From assembly GCF_019801465.1 (NCBI RefSeq), contig NZ_JAHVJA010000011.1, positions 1-64,000 of the forward strand: 64,000 nt of DNA, read 5' to 3'. Positions 25,701-34,580 of this stretch are shown here, piece after piece. Each line of letters begins with the position of its first letter. Position 1 is the first letter of the stretch. The position numbers and the translations under genes were made by a program. Under the pieces are notes generated by a model, which searched no databases, was not told where the DNA came from, and was given only the letters and a program-made list of their open reading frames with translations. The stretch is from Leisingera daeponensis. GTDB taxonomy: Bacteria; Pseudomonadota; Alphaproteobacteria; Rhodobacterales; Rhodobacteraceae.

Positions 25701-26905
25701 TGTTCGCCCTCATAAATACGGGAGTGAAGCGGGTTGAAGCCGATGCGGTAGGCCAGCTCGCCCGGGGTCTCGACATCCCAGACCGCCAGATCCGCGCGCA
25801 TGCCTGCCGCGATCTGGCCCCGGTCCGTCAGCCCCAGCGCGCGCGCTGCGTTGCGGGTGATGCCTGCCAGCGCCTCCTCCGGCGTCATGCGGAACAGGGT
25901 GCAGCCCATGTTCATGGTCAGCAGCAAAGACGTCAGCGGCGAGGAGCCAGGGTTGCAATCGGTGGCCAGCGCCATCGGCACGCCGTGTTTGCGGAAATGC
26001 TCGATCGGCGGCATCTGGGTTTCGCGGATTGTATAGAACGCCCCCGGCAGGATCACCGCGACAGAGCCGCTGGCCGCCATCGCGCGGGCGTCGTCCTCGT
26101 TGGCGTATTCCACGTGATCGACTGACAACGCGCCATACTGCGCCGCCAGCGCGGTGCCGCCCTGATGGCTCAGCTGCTCGGCGTGCAGTTTCACCGGCAG
26201 GCCGAGTTCCTGTGCCACCTTGAACACCCGTTCAATCTGCGCGGGGGCAAAGGCGATGTTTTCGCAGAAGCCGTCGACCGCATCCACCAGCCCCTCGGTA
26301 TGGGCGGCGCGCAGGGCGGGGATGCAGACCTCGTCGATATAGGCGTCATCGCGGCCCTTGTATTCGGCCGGGGTGGCATGGGCGCCAAGGAAGGTTGTCT
26401 TGATTGTCACCGGGCGCAATTCGCCCAGACGGCGGGCGGCGCGCAGCATGTTCAGCTCGGTCTTCAGGTCCAGTCCGTAGCCGGATTTCACCTCTACCAC
26501 CGTGGCGCCCTCAGCAATTAGCGCATCCAAGCGAGGCAGCGCATCCCGTACGAGCTTCTCCAGAGAAGCTTCGCGGGTGGCCGAAACGGTGGAGACGATG
26601 CCGCCCCCTGCCCTTGCGACTTCCTCGTATGACGCGCCGTTCAGGCGCATCTCGAATTCCATCGCCCGGTTGCCGCCAAAAACTATATGTGTGTGGCAGT
26701 CGATCAGTCCAGGCGTCACCAGCCGCCCGCCCAGATCAACCTGCTTCCACGGGAAATTGTCAGCTGACAATTTTTCCCTCCGGCCTGCCCAGACGATGCG
26801 GCCTTCCGAAACTGCCACTGCGCCGTTCCCGATCAGACCGTAAGGCGTGTCTGAGCTGGCCATCGTGGCCAGACTGGCACCTGTCAGAACATAATTTCCT
26901 GTCAC
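25697..26905 (-). CDS. hutI: Imidazolonepropionase
   Basis: This protein of about 402 aa is an amidohydrolase with [18 protein letters not shown] (metal His-X-His) near residue 70, [10 protein letters not shown] and ATDCNPGSS. It opens imidazolone propionate to N-formimino-glutamate. It is the first gene of hutIHGU. The start is a GTG at 26905 with GGGGGGA 5 nt upstream; a GTG six codons earlier (26923) has no such site. No hutC repressor gene is present next to it. Confidence 0.96.
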   Translation of the reverse strand: MTGNYVLTGASLATMASSDTPYGLIGNGAVAVSEGRIVWAGRREKLSADNFPWKQVDLGGRLVTPGLIDCHTHIVFGGNRAMEFEMRLNGASYEEVARAGGGIVSTVSATREASLEKLVRDALPRLDALIAEGATVVEVKSGYGLDLKTELNMLRAARRLGELRPVTIKTTFLGAHATPAEYKGRDDAYIDEVCIPALRAAHTEGLVDAVDGFCENIAFAPAQIERVFKVAQELGLPVKLHAEQLSHQGGTALAAQYGALSVDHVEYANEDDARAMAASGSVAVILPGAFYTIRETQMPPIEHFRKHGVPMALATDCNPGSSPLTSLLLTMNMGCTLFRMTPEEALAGITRNAARALGLTDRGQIAAGMRADLAVWDVETPGELAYRIGFNPLHSRIYEGEQ

Positions 26906-26962
26906 GGATTCCCCCCGAGTCACTGTATTTCCGGTTCGACAATAAGCTACTCAAATATAATA

Positions 26963-26978
26963 TTATGTCTAGTCATAA
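26963..26978. promoter_or_regulatory. Dyad upstream of hut operon
   Basis: TTATGTCTAGTCATAA, an inverted repeat TTATG-N6-CATAA centred on CTAG, sits in an AT-rich stretch about 58 nt before the hutI start. Position and form suit a repressor site. No specific regulator can be assigned. The rest of 26924-27172 shows no gene. Confidence 0.4.
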
Positions 26979-27172
26979 AATGAATAAGTCCAACCTTGCT
27001 GACGGCCGCAGACCTTGGGTGAAGTCATGTAAAGTCTCCAAACATTGTATCTGCGATGGATTCACCGGGACCGATCAACTGCAATCCCGCCGTTGCCCGC
27101 CCCAATAGCCATCTCTCACGCCGACTGGCTCTGCTTTCCCTGTAAATCTCAGCCCTTGCGAGATTGACGAAT

Positions 27173-27659
27173 TGAACTGCACTGGGTTTGCCTGAGGCTT
27201 CAACACCTGAACAGGACGAAGCCGCAATGAGAAAGACAACAAACGAGCAGTTCACCGAGGTCTGAGAGCGTACGGTGCGGCTGGTGCAGTACAACCAGGG
27301 CCAGCACAGTTCCCTCTGGCAGGCAATCATGTCGATCAAATATACAGAGCGGCTGGGCGAGGCCAGTATCGCGCCCTCTGCCGGCAGGGTTGGGGACAGC
27401 TACGGCAATGCGCTGGCCGAAACGATCAACGGTCTCTTCAAGGCCAGGGTCACTTACCGCCGCGCCCCATCGCGCAATTTCGAAGCGTTGGAAAACGCAA
27501 CACTCGAATGGGTTGACTGGTTCAACAAACGCCGCCTGTCCGTGTCTATCGGAAATTTTCCGCCGGCAGAAGCAAAGGCTAATTTCCATGCGCTATGAAA
27601 ACTGAGGAACGAGCCCGCAACTAACTGATATCAGCCTCCGGCAAACCTGCAGCAGTTCA
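27173..27659 (+). mobile_element. IS3-type element, internally deleted remnant
   Basis: Two imperfect 27-bp terminal inverted repeats bound a 487-bp remnant. The left end (27173-27199) starts TGAACTGC...GGTTTGCC...GAGGCT, and the right end (27633-27659) is its near inverse ending GCAGTTCA. The inside joins the beginning of orfA directly to the end of the orfB transposase. A full IS3-family element is about 1.2-1.4 kb, so most of the centre is missing. I see no clear target-site duplication. Confidence 0.85.
27227..27598 (+). pseudogene. IS3-family transposase, orfA-orfB deletion fusion
   Basis: Reading from ATG 27227 gives an orfA-like start (MRKTTNEQFTEV), a TGA at 27263 where the family usually has Arg, then ERTVRLVQ...SSLWQAIMSI. 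This is joined in frame to the C-terminal catalytic part of orfB (KYTERLGEA, VGDSYGNALAETINGLFKA, VDWFNKRRL, PPAEAKANFHAL). The DDE core is incomplete, so the protein cannot transpose. Confidence 0.88.
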
Positions 27660-27920
27660 ATCTGGGCTTGGAGTGCAAGGCGCTCATGGTTTCTTTTTCC
27701 TCTAATGCTTCGTTGATAAAATCAAACAGCAATCCGCTCGAGCTCCGGTCAGGCTCCGCATGAGTAGCGGGCAAAGCAAAGGCAGAAACATTTTTTCCTA
27801 GCAGAGCACTACCGGACCAGCCGAAGTGCATGCGCTCAGCATTCCCACGCACACTAAACGCAAGTCAAAGGAGGCCGGCCCGGCATACGCGGCTTTCTGG
27901 CGTGCCCGCCCGCTTTTCCG
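27660..27920. other. Intergenic, no gene seen
   Basis: Between the IS remnant and the EcfG-type promoter I find no plausible coding region, RNA or repeat. Short open frames here lack family features. Confidence 0.4.
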
Positions 27921-27946
27921 GGAACCTTTCCATCTGCGGGCACGTT
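27921..27946 (+). promoter_or_regulatory. EcfG-type general stress promoter 1
   Basis: GGAAC (27921-27925), 17 nt, CGTT (27943-27946), matching the alphaproteobacterial EcfG sigma factor consensus. It ends 32 nt before the 82-aa gene. Confidence 0.75.
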
Positions 27947-27978
27947 GACTGCTCAAAGCAACCCGAAAGGACAGCATC

Positions 27979-28227
27979 ATGAAACCTTCAATTATCATTG
28001 CGACCGTTGCTGGCATCGTTTTGCTGGTTTTTGGCATCTACATGATCGACATTGATCAGACACAGGAAACCCGCATTCCTGATGTGGACGTCTCTGTCGA
28101 AGGCGGCCAGCTGCCCGAGTTCAAAGCTGACGTGGGCGACATAGAAACCGGCACGGAAGAAGTGACCGTTACCGTTCCCACGATCGACATTCAAAGCCCT
28201 GAAGAAGAAGCCCGCGACGGCGGCTGA
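27979..28227 (+). CDS. Small membrane-anchored acidic protein
   Basis: This 82-aa protein has one N-terminal membrane segment (IIIATVAGIVLLVFGIYMI, residues 5-23) and an acidic, Val/Glu-rich tail predicted to lie outside the membrane. I do not recognise a named family. It is the first gene of the stress cluster, directly behind an EcfG-type promoter, with AAAGGA before the ATG. Confidence 0.75.
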   Translation: MKPSIIIATVAGIVLLVFGIYMIDIDQTQETRIPDVDVSVEGGQLPEFKADVGDIETGTEEVTVTVPTIDIQSPEEEARDGG

Positions 28228-28317
28228 CTTGCCGCCGGGGTTCCTGGAAGCGCAGCCAGACCGCTGCGCCTCTTCCTGACCGGAACAGGCAGCAAAGGGC
28301 TGACGGCAGCGAAATGA

Positions 28318-28342
28318 GGAACCATTCAGCCGTCCAGCCGTT
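28318..28342 (+). promoter_or_regulatory. EcfG-type general stress promoter 2
   Basis: GGAAC (28318-28322), 16 nt, CGTT (28339-28342), 51 nt before the DUF1328-type gene. Confidence 0.72.
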
Positions 28343-28393
28343 GACATTCCGTATGACGCGCAACGCAGCGCTCAAACAGTGAAGGAGAAAGCA

Positions 28394-28555
28394 ATGCTTG
28401 GATGGGCACTCACCTTACTGATCGTCGCGTTTGCCGCCGCAGTTTTTGCAGCCGGCGGCATGGCAGTGGCTTCCGCGGGAGTTGCTCCGATCGTTTCAGT
28501 GATTGCCCTGGCACTCTTTGTCCACTCGCTCACTGCCCGCCGCATCAAGAGCTGA
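28394..28555 (+). CDS. DUF1328-type small membrane protein
   Basis: This 53-aa protein starts MLGWALTLLIVAFAAAVFAAGG and has a second hydrophobic stretch (APIVSVIALALFVHSL), the pattern of the DUF1328/YtjA family of tiny inner-membrane proteins. GGAGA lies 8 nt before the ATG. It follows EcfG-type promoter 2 and probably shares a transcript with the DUF883 gene. The function is unknown. Confidence 0.82.
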   Translation: MLGWALTLLIVAFAAAVFAAGGMAVASAGVAPIVSVIALALFVHSLTARRIKS

Positions 28556-28609
28556 CCGGGGCCGCGCCCCCGCACGAACAGACGGCAGCCCAAACAAGGA
28601 GACTGAAAC

Positions 28610-28891
28610 ATGACCAACACAGCTGACGCACAAAAGCAGACCAAACGCCGTACCAAGACCTCGGCAGACAGCGATTCCGGCAGCCTCGCCGGGCGCGTTA
28701 AGGAGCAGGCCGCACAAACCGTGCAGCAGGCGCAGGAGCAGTTCGACGCCGGACTGCAATACAGTTCCGGCGAATTGCAGCGTCTCGCCACAGAGGGGCG
28801 GTCATTTGTGAAAAAGAACCCCGGCCTTGCGATTGCAGGTGCCCTGGGAGCCGGGGTGCTGCTGGGTTTGGCAATGCGCAACCGCTACTGA
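28610..28891 (+). CDS. DUF883 (ElaB/YqjD-like) protein
   Basis: This 93-aa protein has a charged helical N-terminal part and a C-terminal glycine-zipper membrane anchor (KKNPGLAIAGALGAGVLLGL) ending in MRNRY, as in ElaB/YqjD proteins. These are stationary-phase or stress-induced inner-membrane proteins; YqjD has been linked to ribosome tethering in Escherichia coli. AAGGAG precedes the ATG and a terminator follows. Confidence 0.85.
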   Translation: MTNTADAQKQTKRRTKTSADSDSGSLAGRVKEQAAQTVQQAQEQFDAGLQYSSGELQRLATEGRSFVKKNPGLAIAGALGAGVLLGLAMRNRY

Positions 28892-28917
28892 TCCAGCCAA
28901 GTTGGAACCTACCGACC

Positions 28918-28945
28918 AAAGCCGCGCTTTTCAGCGCGGCTTTTT
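28918..28945 (+). terminator. Terminator after DUF883 gene
   Basis: AAAGCCGCGC / GCGCGGCTTT stem with a 6-nt loop and a T5 tail, 27 nt past the stop codon. Confidence 0.88.
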
Positions 28946-29007
28946 ATGTCCATCGAGGGCTGAACCAAACTTTGCACGTTCGCACCAAGGTAACAGCCCC
29001 TGCCCCG

Positions 29008-29032
29008 GGAACCATTGTCCTTTCCGTGCGTT
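29008..29032 (+). promoter_or_regulatory. EcfG-type general stress promoter 3
   Basis: GGAAC (29008-29012), 16 nt, CGTT (29029-29032), 35 nt before the PLDc_N-type gene. Confidence 0.75.
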
Positions 29033-29067
29033 GCCTTTCCAGAACGACAGACCGAAGGGAGAATATC

Positions 29068-29253
29068 ATGGAATATGGACTTATTGGCCTGCTTGTACTG
29101 GCCGTCGACATCTATGCGATCATTCAGATCCTGTCTTCCGGTGCTTCCACTGCGGCTAAAATCCTCTGGATTCTGCTGATCCTCATACTGCCCGTCGTCG
29201 GCTTTATCATCTGGCTGATTGCAGGCCCGCGATCTTCTGCCGCAAAGATCTGA
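29068..29253 (+). CDS. PLDc_N-type small membrane protein
   Basis: This 61-aa protein has two membrane segments (YGLIGLLVLAVDIYAIIQIL and AKILWILLILILPVVGFIIW) followed by LIAGPR, the layout of the phospholipase D / cardiolipin synthase N-terminal domain found as a stand-alone protein. The start ATG has GGGAGA upstream; a longer frame from 28972 covers the promoter and is not used. Function unknown, probably envelope stress. Confidence 0.84.
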   Translation: MEYGLIGLLVLAVDIYAIIQILSSGASTAAKILWILLILILPVVGFIIWLIAGPRSSAAKI

Positions 29254-29373
29254 CACATCCGCATTGCCACGATGCGGCCCGGCTTTCACAGGCCGGGCCG
29301 GACTTCTTCCAAGCGGAAACAGCGCCAACGCGGGTTTTCGCAGTGACCCCCGGACACCGGAAAGGCTGATGAC

Positions 29374-29826
29374 ATGACCGATACTTCTGATCTGGAAAGG
29401 CAGGCCCGAGCACAAGCTGCGGATCTGGGCCGCAAGGCCAAGGAGGCCGTTGCAGACACCGTTCGCGATGCTGCCGGAACAGCGCAAGCGCAGGCCGCTC
29501 AAGAGGTGCAGGCGACTGCGGACGCCGCGGGCGCCGCAGCAGATGCCTTTGCACCCGGTTCCGTTCAAGCGCAGGCCGCACAGATGGTCGCAGGCCAGCT
29601 GGAAGATGCCGCCCGCCGGGTGCGCTCTCTGGAATTCGACCAGACCATGCAGGATGTCACCGCCTTCGCCCGCCGCAATCCGCTGCTCTTTCTCAGCGCG
29701 GCCGCCCTTACCGGGTTTGCCGCCACCCGCTTTCTGAAGGCGCGCGATCCGGCTGCTTCCGCCCTGCGTGGACAGGAGGGAGCGCTGGCGACATCCGACG
29801 GAGGGAACAACCATGGCGCATCGTGA
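29374..29826 (+). CDS. Alanine-rich DUF883-like membrane-anchored protein
   Basis: This 150-aa protein has a long Ala/Gln-rich helical region (residues 5-100) and a C-terminal anchor (RRNPLLFLSAAALTGFAATRF). The layout resembles DUF883/YqjD proteins, but similarity is by architecture only. Its 3' end overlaps the holin-like gene by 14 nt, so it heads a four-gene unit ending with the AI-2E transporter. A hairpin without T tract lies between it and the PLDc_N gene (29276-29299). Confidence 0.75.
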   Translation: MTDTSDLERQARAQAADLGRKAKEAVADTVRDAAGTAQAQAAQEVQATADAAGAAADAFAPGSVQAQAAQMVAGQLEDAARRVRSLEFDQTMQDVTAFARRNPLLFLSAAALTGFAATRFLKARDPAASALRGQEGALATSDGGNNHGAS

Positions 29827-30214
29827 CTTACGCGCGGCGCCTGAGCTGTTCCTTGCGGTTCTCCGCCACTTCGCAGCACTTCTGCGCAGCGAAGCAGAAC
29901 TTGCCAAGGGCGAACTGAAAGAAAAGGCATCCCGCGCGGGAACCGGACTTGCCTGCCTGGCTGCCGCGGCGATCCTCGCGCTGGCGGGTCTGCATGTGAT
30001 TTCCGCCGCGCTTGTCGCTTGGCTCACTGCGGCCGGACTGCCCCCGGGACTTGCCGCTCTCATCGTCGGCGGTGCGCTGTTTGCCGGAGCAGCATGCCTG
30101 CTGCTGGCGGCCAAGTCCCGGCTCAGCAGCAAGGCGCTGCTTCCGTCCCGGACCATTCGAAATGTTCAAAAGGATGCTGCCAGCATCAAGGAGGCCGCAA
30201 ATGCCCGGTACTGA
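29813..30214 (+). CDS. Holin-superfamily/YqjE-like membrane protein
   Basis: This 133-aa protein has a short amphipathic N-terminus, then two membrane segments (AGTGLACLAAAAILALAGLHV and PPGLAALIVGGALFAGAACLL). This fits the phage-holin-family III/YqjE group that commonly accompanies DUF883 and DUF3618 genes. It is not a lysis gene in this setting. It overlaps both neighbours, implying coupled translation. Confidence 0.78.
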   Translation: MAHRDLRAAPELFLAVLRHFAALLRSEAELAKGELKEKASRAGTGLACLAAAAILALAGLHVISAALVAWLTAAGLPPGLAALIVGGALFAGAACLLLAAKSRLSSKALLPSRTIRNVQKDAASIKEAANARY

Positions 30215-30962
30215 CAGGCTGGAACAGCAAGTTGACGAAAACCGGCGCCGCCTGGCCGCCTCGCTGCACGGCCTGACTGGAACCCTGGCCCCCCGTTCGG
30301 TGACGGAACAGCTGACTGAGGCGGCTCACAGTTACGGCGGGCAGCTGGGGCAGCAGGCCGTTTCCGCGGCCAAACGCAACCCGGCGGCACTGGTCCTGAC
30401 CGGGGCCGGGCTTGCGCTGATGCTCACTGGATCCGGCGGCCGTCCGCGCCCCGCGGCGCCCCAACCGGCCGCCGTCCCGCCCGAAGCCGCCTTTGCCGGA
30501 TTCGATGAACGTGTCGCCGCGGCAGATGCCGCAATGAAGAAGGAGATGACCGGGATGAGTGACGAGAGCTTCCGCGCCAGCAAGATGCGCGAGACCTTGA
30601 ACGCGGGGCTGGACGCCCTGCCCGATGCTGCCCGCAAACGCGTACTGAAGGCACGCACTGCTGCTTTGCAGGCGCAGGAAAAAGTCGAGGCCCATGCGGC
30701 AAGAGCCGCCAAACGCGGGCGAACCTTCTATGATGAGAATCCGCTGGCCGCCGGTGCCATTGCGCTTGGCCTTGGCGCGCTGATCGGGGCACTGCTGCCC
30801 GCGACGCGCCGCGAGGACGAATTGCTGGGCGCGCACCGCGATGCGCTGGCCGCCAAAGCAGAAGCTGCCCTGCGCGAGGAGATGGACAAACTGTATCAGA
30901 AGGCCAGCGCCAAGCTGGATCCGGCGGAAACCGCGCCGCCTCCTCAAACTGCCGCCAGCTGA
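30201..30962 (+). CDS. DUF3618-domain protein
   Basis: This 253-aa protein begins with the DUF3618 signature (LEQQVDENRRRLAASLHGL), has a hydrophobic segment (NPAALVLTGAGLALMLTGSG), a charged coiled region and a second glycine-rich anchor (NPLAAGAIALGLGALIGALL). It overlaps the holin-like gene by 14 nt. Function unknown; part of the stress cluster. Confidence 0.82.
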   Translation: MPGTDRLEQQVDENRRRLAASLHGLTGTLAPRSVTEQLTEAAHSYGGQLGQQAVSAAKRNPAALVLTGAGLALMLTGSGGRPRPAAPQPAAVPPEAAFAGFDERVAAADAAMKKEMTGMSDESFRASKMRETLNAGLDALPDAARKRVLKARTAALQAQEKVEAHAARAAKRGRTFYDENPLAAGAIALGLGALIGALLPATRREDELLGAHRDALAAKAEAALREEMDKLYQKASAKLDPAETAPPPQTAAS

Positions 30963-30967
30963 ATGAC

Positions 30968-31999
30968 ATGCCCGGATATCTAAAGACAGTTCTCAGCGGC
31001 CGGGGGGTCCGCGTGATGCTGATGATCCTGACGGTCATCAGCATCACAGCTGCGCTTCAGCTGGCGCAGCAGATACTCGCGCCCATGAGCTTCGCTCTGG
31101 TGCTTGGGGTGGTGGTGTCACCGCTGGCTGACAGGCTGTCCCGCCATGGCGTTCCGCGGCTGGCGATCGCTTTGTCGCTGCTGGTGGCGTCCACGCTGTT
31201 CGTGGCGGTCATCCTGCTGCTGATTGAGCCGCTGATCGGCGTTCTGATTGAGGAGCTGCCCCGCATCAAGACTGTGATGGCCCGCCTTATCGATCAGGCA
31301 TCGTCGCTGCTGCGCGGTATAGAGACCATCAGCCAGGAGATAGAGGAAAGCGTCGGCGCCGAGTCTGTCGAACCCCAAACAGCTATTCCCTCGGTGGGCG
31401 ATGCGTTGTGGCTGGCCCCCAGTTTCGTATCCCAGGTGTTCATCTTTATCGGCACGCTGTTCTTCTTTACCCTGACCCGGAATGAGCTTTATGATCTGAC
31501 AGGCCCCCTGAAGCCCCGCTTGAAGCACGCGGACAAAGTGGTTTCCCGGTACTTTGCAGCGATTACCTTGGTGAATACCGGTCTGGGTGCGGTGACCGCG
31601 GCGGCGATGATGGCGCTCGGCGTCGAATACGCGCTTCTTTGGGGTTTAGCGGCAGGCTTGCTCAACTATATTCTCTATCTCGGGCCCTTGCTGATCACTG
31701 CAGGGCTGGTTCTGGCAGGCATCCTGCAGTTCCACGGCGCTTACGCAGTGCTGCCACCGCTGGCCTTTTTGCTCATCAACCTGACAGAGGCAAATGTCGT
31801 GACACCTTTGGTGGTCGGCCAGCGGATGTCGATGAATCCGTTGCTGATCTTTCTGGTGATCGTCTTCGGTCTGTGGCTCTGGGGGCCAGTCGGCGCCTTC
31901 GTGGCACTGCCGTTGTTGCTGTGGCTCAGCGTTTTGCTGGAACCGCAGCCGGGTGCAATGGACCAGCCTGGCGGCGACCCTTTGCGAAAGGTGATCTGA
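30968..31999 (+). CDS. AI-2E family transporter
   Basis: This 343-aa polytopic membrane protein of the AI-2E/TqsA-YdiK family has paired N-terminal helices (MLMILTVISITAALQL; APMSFALVLGVVVSPLAD), a soluble middle, and the conserved late motifs GLLNYILYLGP and LWGPVGAFVALPLL. Members export diverse solutes or ions; AI-2 itself is not proven here. It begins 5 nt after the DUF3618 stop. Confidence 0.9.
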   Translation: MPGYLKTVLSGRGVRVMLMILTVISITAALQLAQQILAPMSFALVLGVVVSPLADRLSRHGVPRLAIALSLLVASTLFVAVILLLIEPLIGVLIEELPRIKTVMARLIDQASSLLRGIETISQEIEESVGAESVEPQTAIPSVGDALWLAPSFVSQVFIFIGTLFFFTLTRNELYDLTGPLKPRLKHADKVVSRYFAAITLVNTGLGAVTAAAMMALGVEYALLWGLAAGLLNYILYLGPLLITAGLVLAGILQFHGAYAVLPPLAFLLINLTEANVVTPLVVGQRMSMNPLLIFLVIVFGLWLWGPVGAFVALPLLLWLSVLLEPQPGAMDQPGGDPLRKVI

Positions 32000-32111
32000 C
32001 ACTGCTTGCCCCTTTCACGGCAGGTATGCAAACCGGCTCGTGTCACGGGCTGGGGCGTATCCGGCAAGTCTTTCATATCCGGCTGTCAATCCGGCGGATC
32101 GGTGATTGTTT

Positions 32112-32146
32112 ACCGGCGAAGCCTATCTTGCAGATGCTTCGCCGGT
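32112..32146 (-). terminator. Stem-loop between AI-2E gene and betC remnant
   Basis: 11-bp perfect stem (ACCGGCGAAGC / GCTTCGCCGGT) with a 13-nt loop, 7 nt past the betC end and 112 nt past the AI-2E gene. No good T tract on either strand, so efficiency is doubtful. Confidence 0.5.
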
Positions 32147-32152
32147 ATTCGT

Positions 32153-33647
32153 TCAGATGTACTTGAACGCCCATTCGTTGTAGCCCTGCTCGCCCCGGTA
32201 CCACAGGACCTGGTCGGTCTCGCTTTCGTGGTGGTTCCAGCGCTGTTTCTGCCCCTGCGCCATCGCCTCCCGGACCAGAGCTCTGCGCCGCTGGCTACGA
32301 ACGATATCGCGGGTCAGGGCAGCCTCGTTCCACTTTTCTGCAACCTCATCACGAAATGCCGCGACGGTTTCCTGGTGCCCCGGGGACAGGGCCAGGTTGG
32401 TACGCTCGTCTGGATCTGCCTCCAGATCGAACAGCATGTCGCCATCATGAGAGGAAGACAGGAATTTGTACTGCCCTCGCCGGATCATGAAAATCGGCAC
32501 CGGAGTCGCCTCGGCCAGATATTCGGCATAAACGGTGCGCGCAGGCGCCGGGTTGCCCCGGTCAAGCAAGGCCGTCAGCGCCACGCCTTCCAGCGGTTCA
32601 ACTTCATTTTCGATACTGGCAATCGCATTGAACGTCGGCACCAGATCCACCAGGGACGCCAGCTCGCTGACCCGCTGGGGCATAATCCACGGGGCGGACA
32701 GGATGAGTGGAACGCGCAGGGCCTTCTCGAAGAAGTGCTTCTTGAACCACATGCCCCGCTCGCCCAGCATCTCCCCATGGTCCGAGGTGAAAATGATAGC
32801 CGTGTTCTTGTCGGCACCCGTCGCCTGCAAGGCATCCAGCACCTGCGCCACCATGCTGTCGATGTAGCTGATCGAGCCGTAATAGGCCCGGATGGCGCGC
32901 TGCACGTCCTCATCGCTGAACTCAATCCCAAGCATCCCGAAATCCTTGAGCAGCCGCACGGAGTGCGGGTCGTGCTTTTGTTCGGGCAAAGCCCCAACCC
33001 GCGGCATGGGTATTTCCTTGCCTTCATAAAGATCCCAGAATTCCTTGCGGCACAGATAGGGTTCATGCGGGTGGGTATAAGACACCTGCAGGAAGAAAGG
33101 ACGCTCATCGCCGGAGCGCGCCATGTCAAAGAATGTGCTGGACCGCCTTAAAGGTAATCTCCTCGTCATAATCGATCTGCACCGACCGTTCGCAAATGCC
33201 TGCGATCCGCACCGCGCGCGGGTCATTGGTGTTTCGCTTGCCTTCGTTGCCCCAGTTCGGCACCCAGGCAAAATCCGCAGGGTAGAGATCGGCGGTCAGG
33301 CGTTTCTCAAAGCCATGAAACTGGTCCGGCCCGATAAAGTGCATCTTGCCCGACAGCGCTGTCTGATAGCCCGCGGCACGCAGGTAGTGGGCATAGGTCG
33401 GGATCTCGGCCGAAAACTCCGCCGCGTTGTCGTAAGCCCCGACCGCCGAGCACAGCTGCCCGGTCGCCATGGAAAACCGTGACGGCGCGCAGAGCGGGAA
33501 ATTGCAGTAGGCGTTTTCGAACACCACGCCGCCCTCGGCCAATGCGTCCAGCGTGGGGGAATGGCAGAGAGTGTCGCCATAGGCCCGCAGTGCCGAAGCG
33601 GTCAGCTGGTCGACCTGAATGAACAGGATATTGGGTTTCTTGCTCAT
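32153..33647 (-). pseudogene. betC: Choline sulfatase, broken by a frameshift
   Basis: The 5' part (173 aa) has the sulfatase signature CAPSR (Cys53, the formylglycine site) and LSGKMHFIGPDQFHG. The 3' part continues in another frame from FFDMARSGDERPFFLQVSYTHPHEPY to the choline-sulfatase-type C-terminus EQGYNEWAFKYI. The switch is near 33135, where CAGCACATTCTTTGAC has one base too many. A full BetC (about 500 aa) would hydrolyse choline-O-sulfate to choline and sulfate. It is the last gene of a damaged betaine/choline transport locus, so true decay is more likely than a sequencing error. Confidence 0.86.
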
Positions 33648-33650
33648 GAC

Positions 33651-34568
33651 TTAGCCCTTCAAAAGCAGCGTACGCACCGCCCCGACGGGGCCGGTTTCAT
33701 ACCATTTCTTATGAATGCGGTCGCGGGCCGAGATGCCGAAGCTTTGCGAAACCCGGTCAATGACAATGGCCAGAAACACGATGCCCAGCCCGCCGACGGT
33801 GGCGAGACCCATGTCCAGGCGGCCGATGCCGCGCAGCACCATCTGGCCCAGCCCGGTAACCGAGATCATCGAGGAGACAACCACCATCGACAGCGCCATC
33901 ATAATGGTCTGGTTGACGCCGGCCATGATGGTCGGCATCACCAGCGGCAGCTCGATCTTGTAGAGCGTCTGGCGGTTGGAGGCGCCGAAGGCCCGCGCCG
34001 CTTCGACCATATCGGGCCGGACCTGCCGGATGCCCAGGTTGGTCAGGCGCACCACCGGCGGCAGCGCATAGATGAAGGTCACGATCACGCCCGAGACGTT
34101 GCCGATCGAAAACAGCATCGCGATGGGCACCAGATAGACGAAGGAGGGGATCGTCCGCATCAGGTCCAGAACCGGCTGCAGCACCATCCAGAAGCGGTTG
34201 TTCTTGGCTGCGGCCACGCCCAGCGGAATGCCGATCAGCGAACAGAACACCACGCAGGTCAGCACGATCGACAGCGTCGTCATGCTTTCCTCCCAGGCGC
34301 CCATCAGGCCGATGGCCGCCATACAGACCAGGGCAATCAGGCCCAGCCTGCGCCCGCCGGCCTGCTAGGCAACCAGCGCGATGATGGCCAGCATCAGCAG
34401 GTCCGGCGTCCCGGTCAGCGCGTCCTCAAGACCGGTCAGCACGATGTCGAACGGCACCTTTACCGCCTAGAAAACAAAGCGGAAGTTGTCCACGACCCAT
34501 AGCAGAGCCGCTTCCACCCAGCCGCCGATGGGCACCCATTCAGTGTCGAAGATGTTCCAGAAATCCAT
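33651..34568 (-). pseudogene. proW: ProW-type permease with two in-frame amber stops
   Basis: From ATG 34568 (GGGGAGG upstream) one frame encodes a ProW-like permease of about 305 aa (MDFWNIFDTEWVPIGGWVE...) but contains TAG at 34467-34469 and at 34365-34367. Family comparison suggests Gln (FVF-Q-AVKVP) and Trp (ALVA-W-QAGGRR) at these places. Downstream the sequence is intact, with VLDLMRTIPSFVYLVP and the EAA-like loop EAARAFGASNRQTLYKIELP. Translation could restart at Met 34322, but that product would lack the first membrane segments. Confidence 0.88.
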
Positions 34569-34580
34569 TTCCGCCTCCCC

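Noticed and set aside
27631-27852. Small minus-strand open frame after the IS remnant
   Set aside because: Includes the inverted repeat of the IS, has no ribosome-binding site or recognisable motif.
29813-30214. Holin-like gene as a prophage lysis gene
   Set aside because: No endolysin or other phage genes; it sits among DUF883/DUF3618 stress genes where this family is common.
33651-34568. Pyrrolysine reading of the TAG codons in proW, given an MttB-family gene in the window
   Set aside because: The expected residues are Gln and Trp, the MttB-like gene itself has no TAG, no pyl genes are seen, and the neighbours carry frameshifts, so decay is the simpler explanation.
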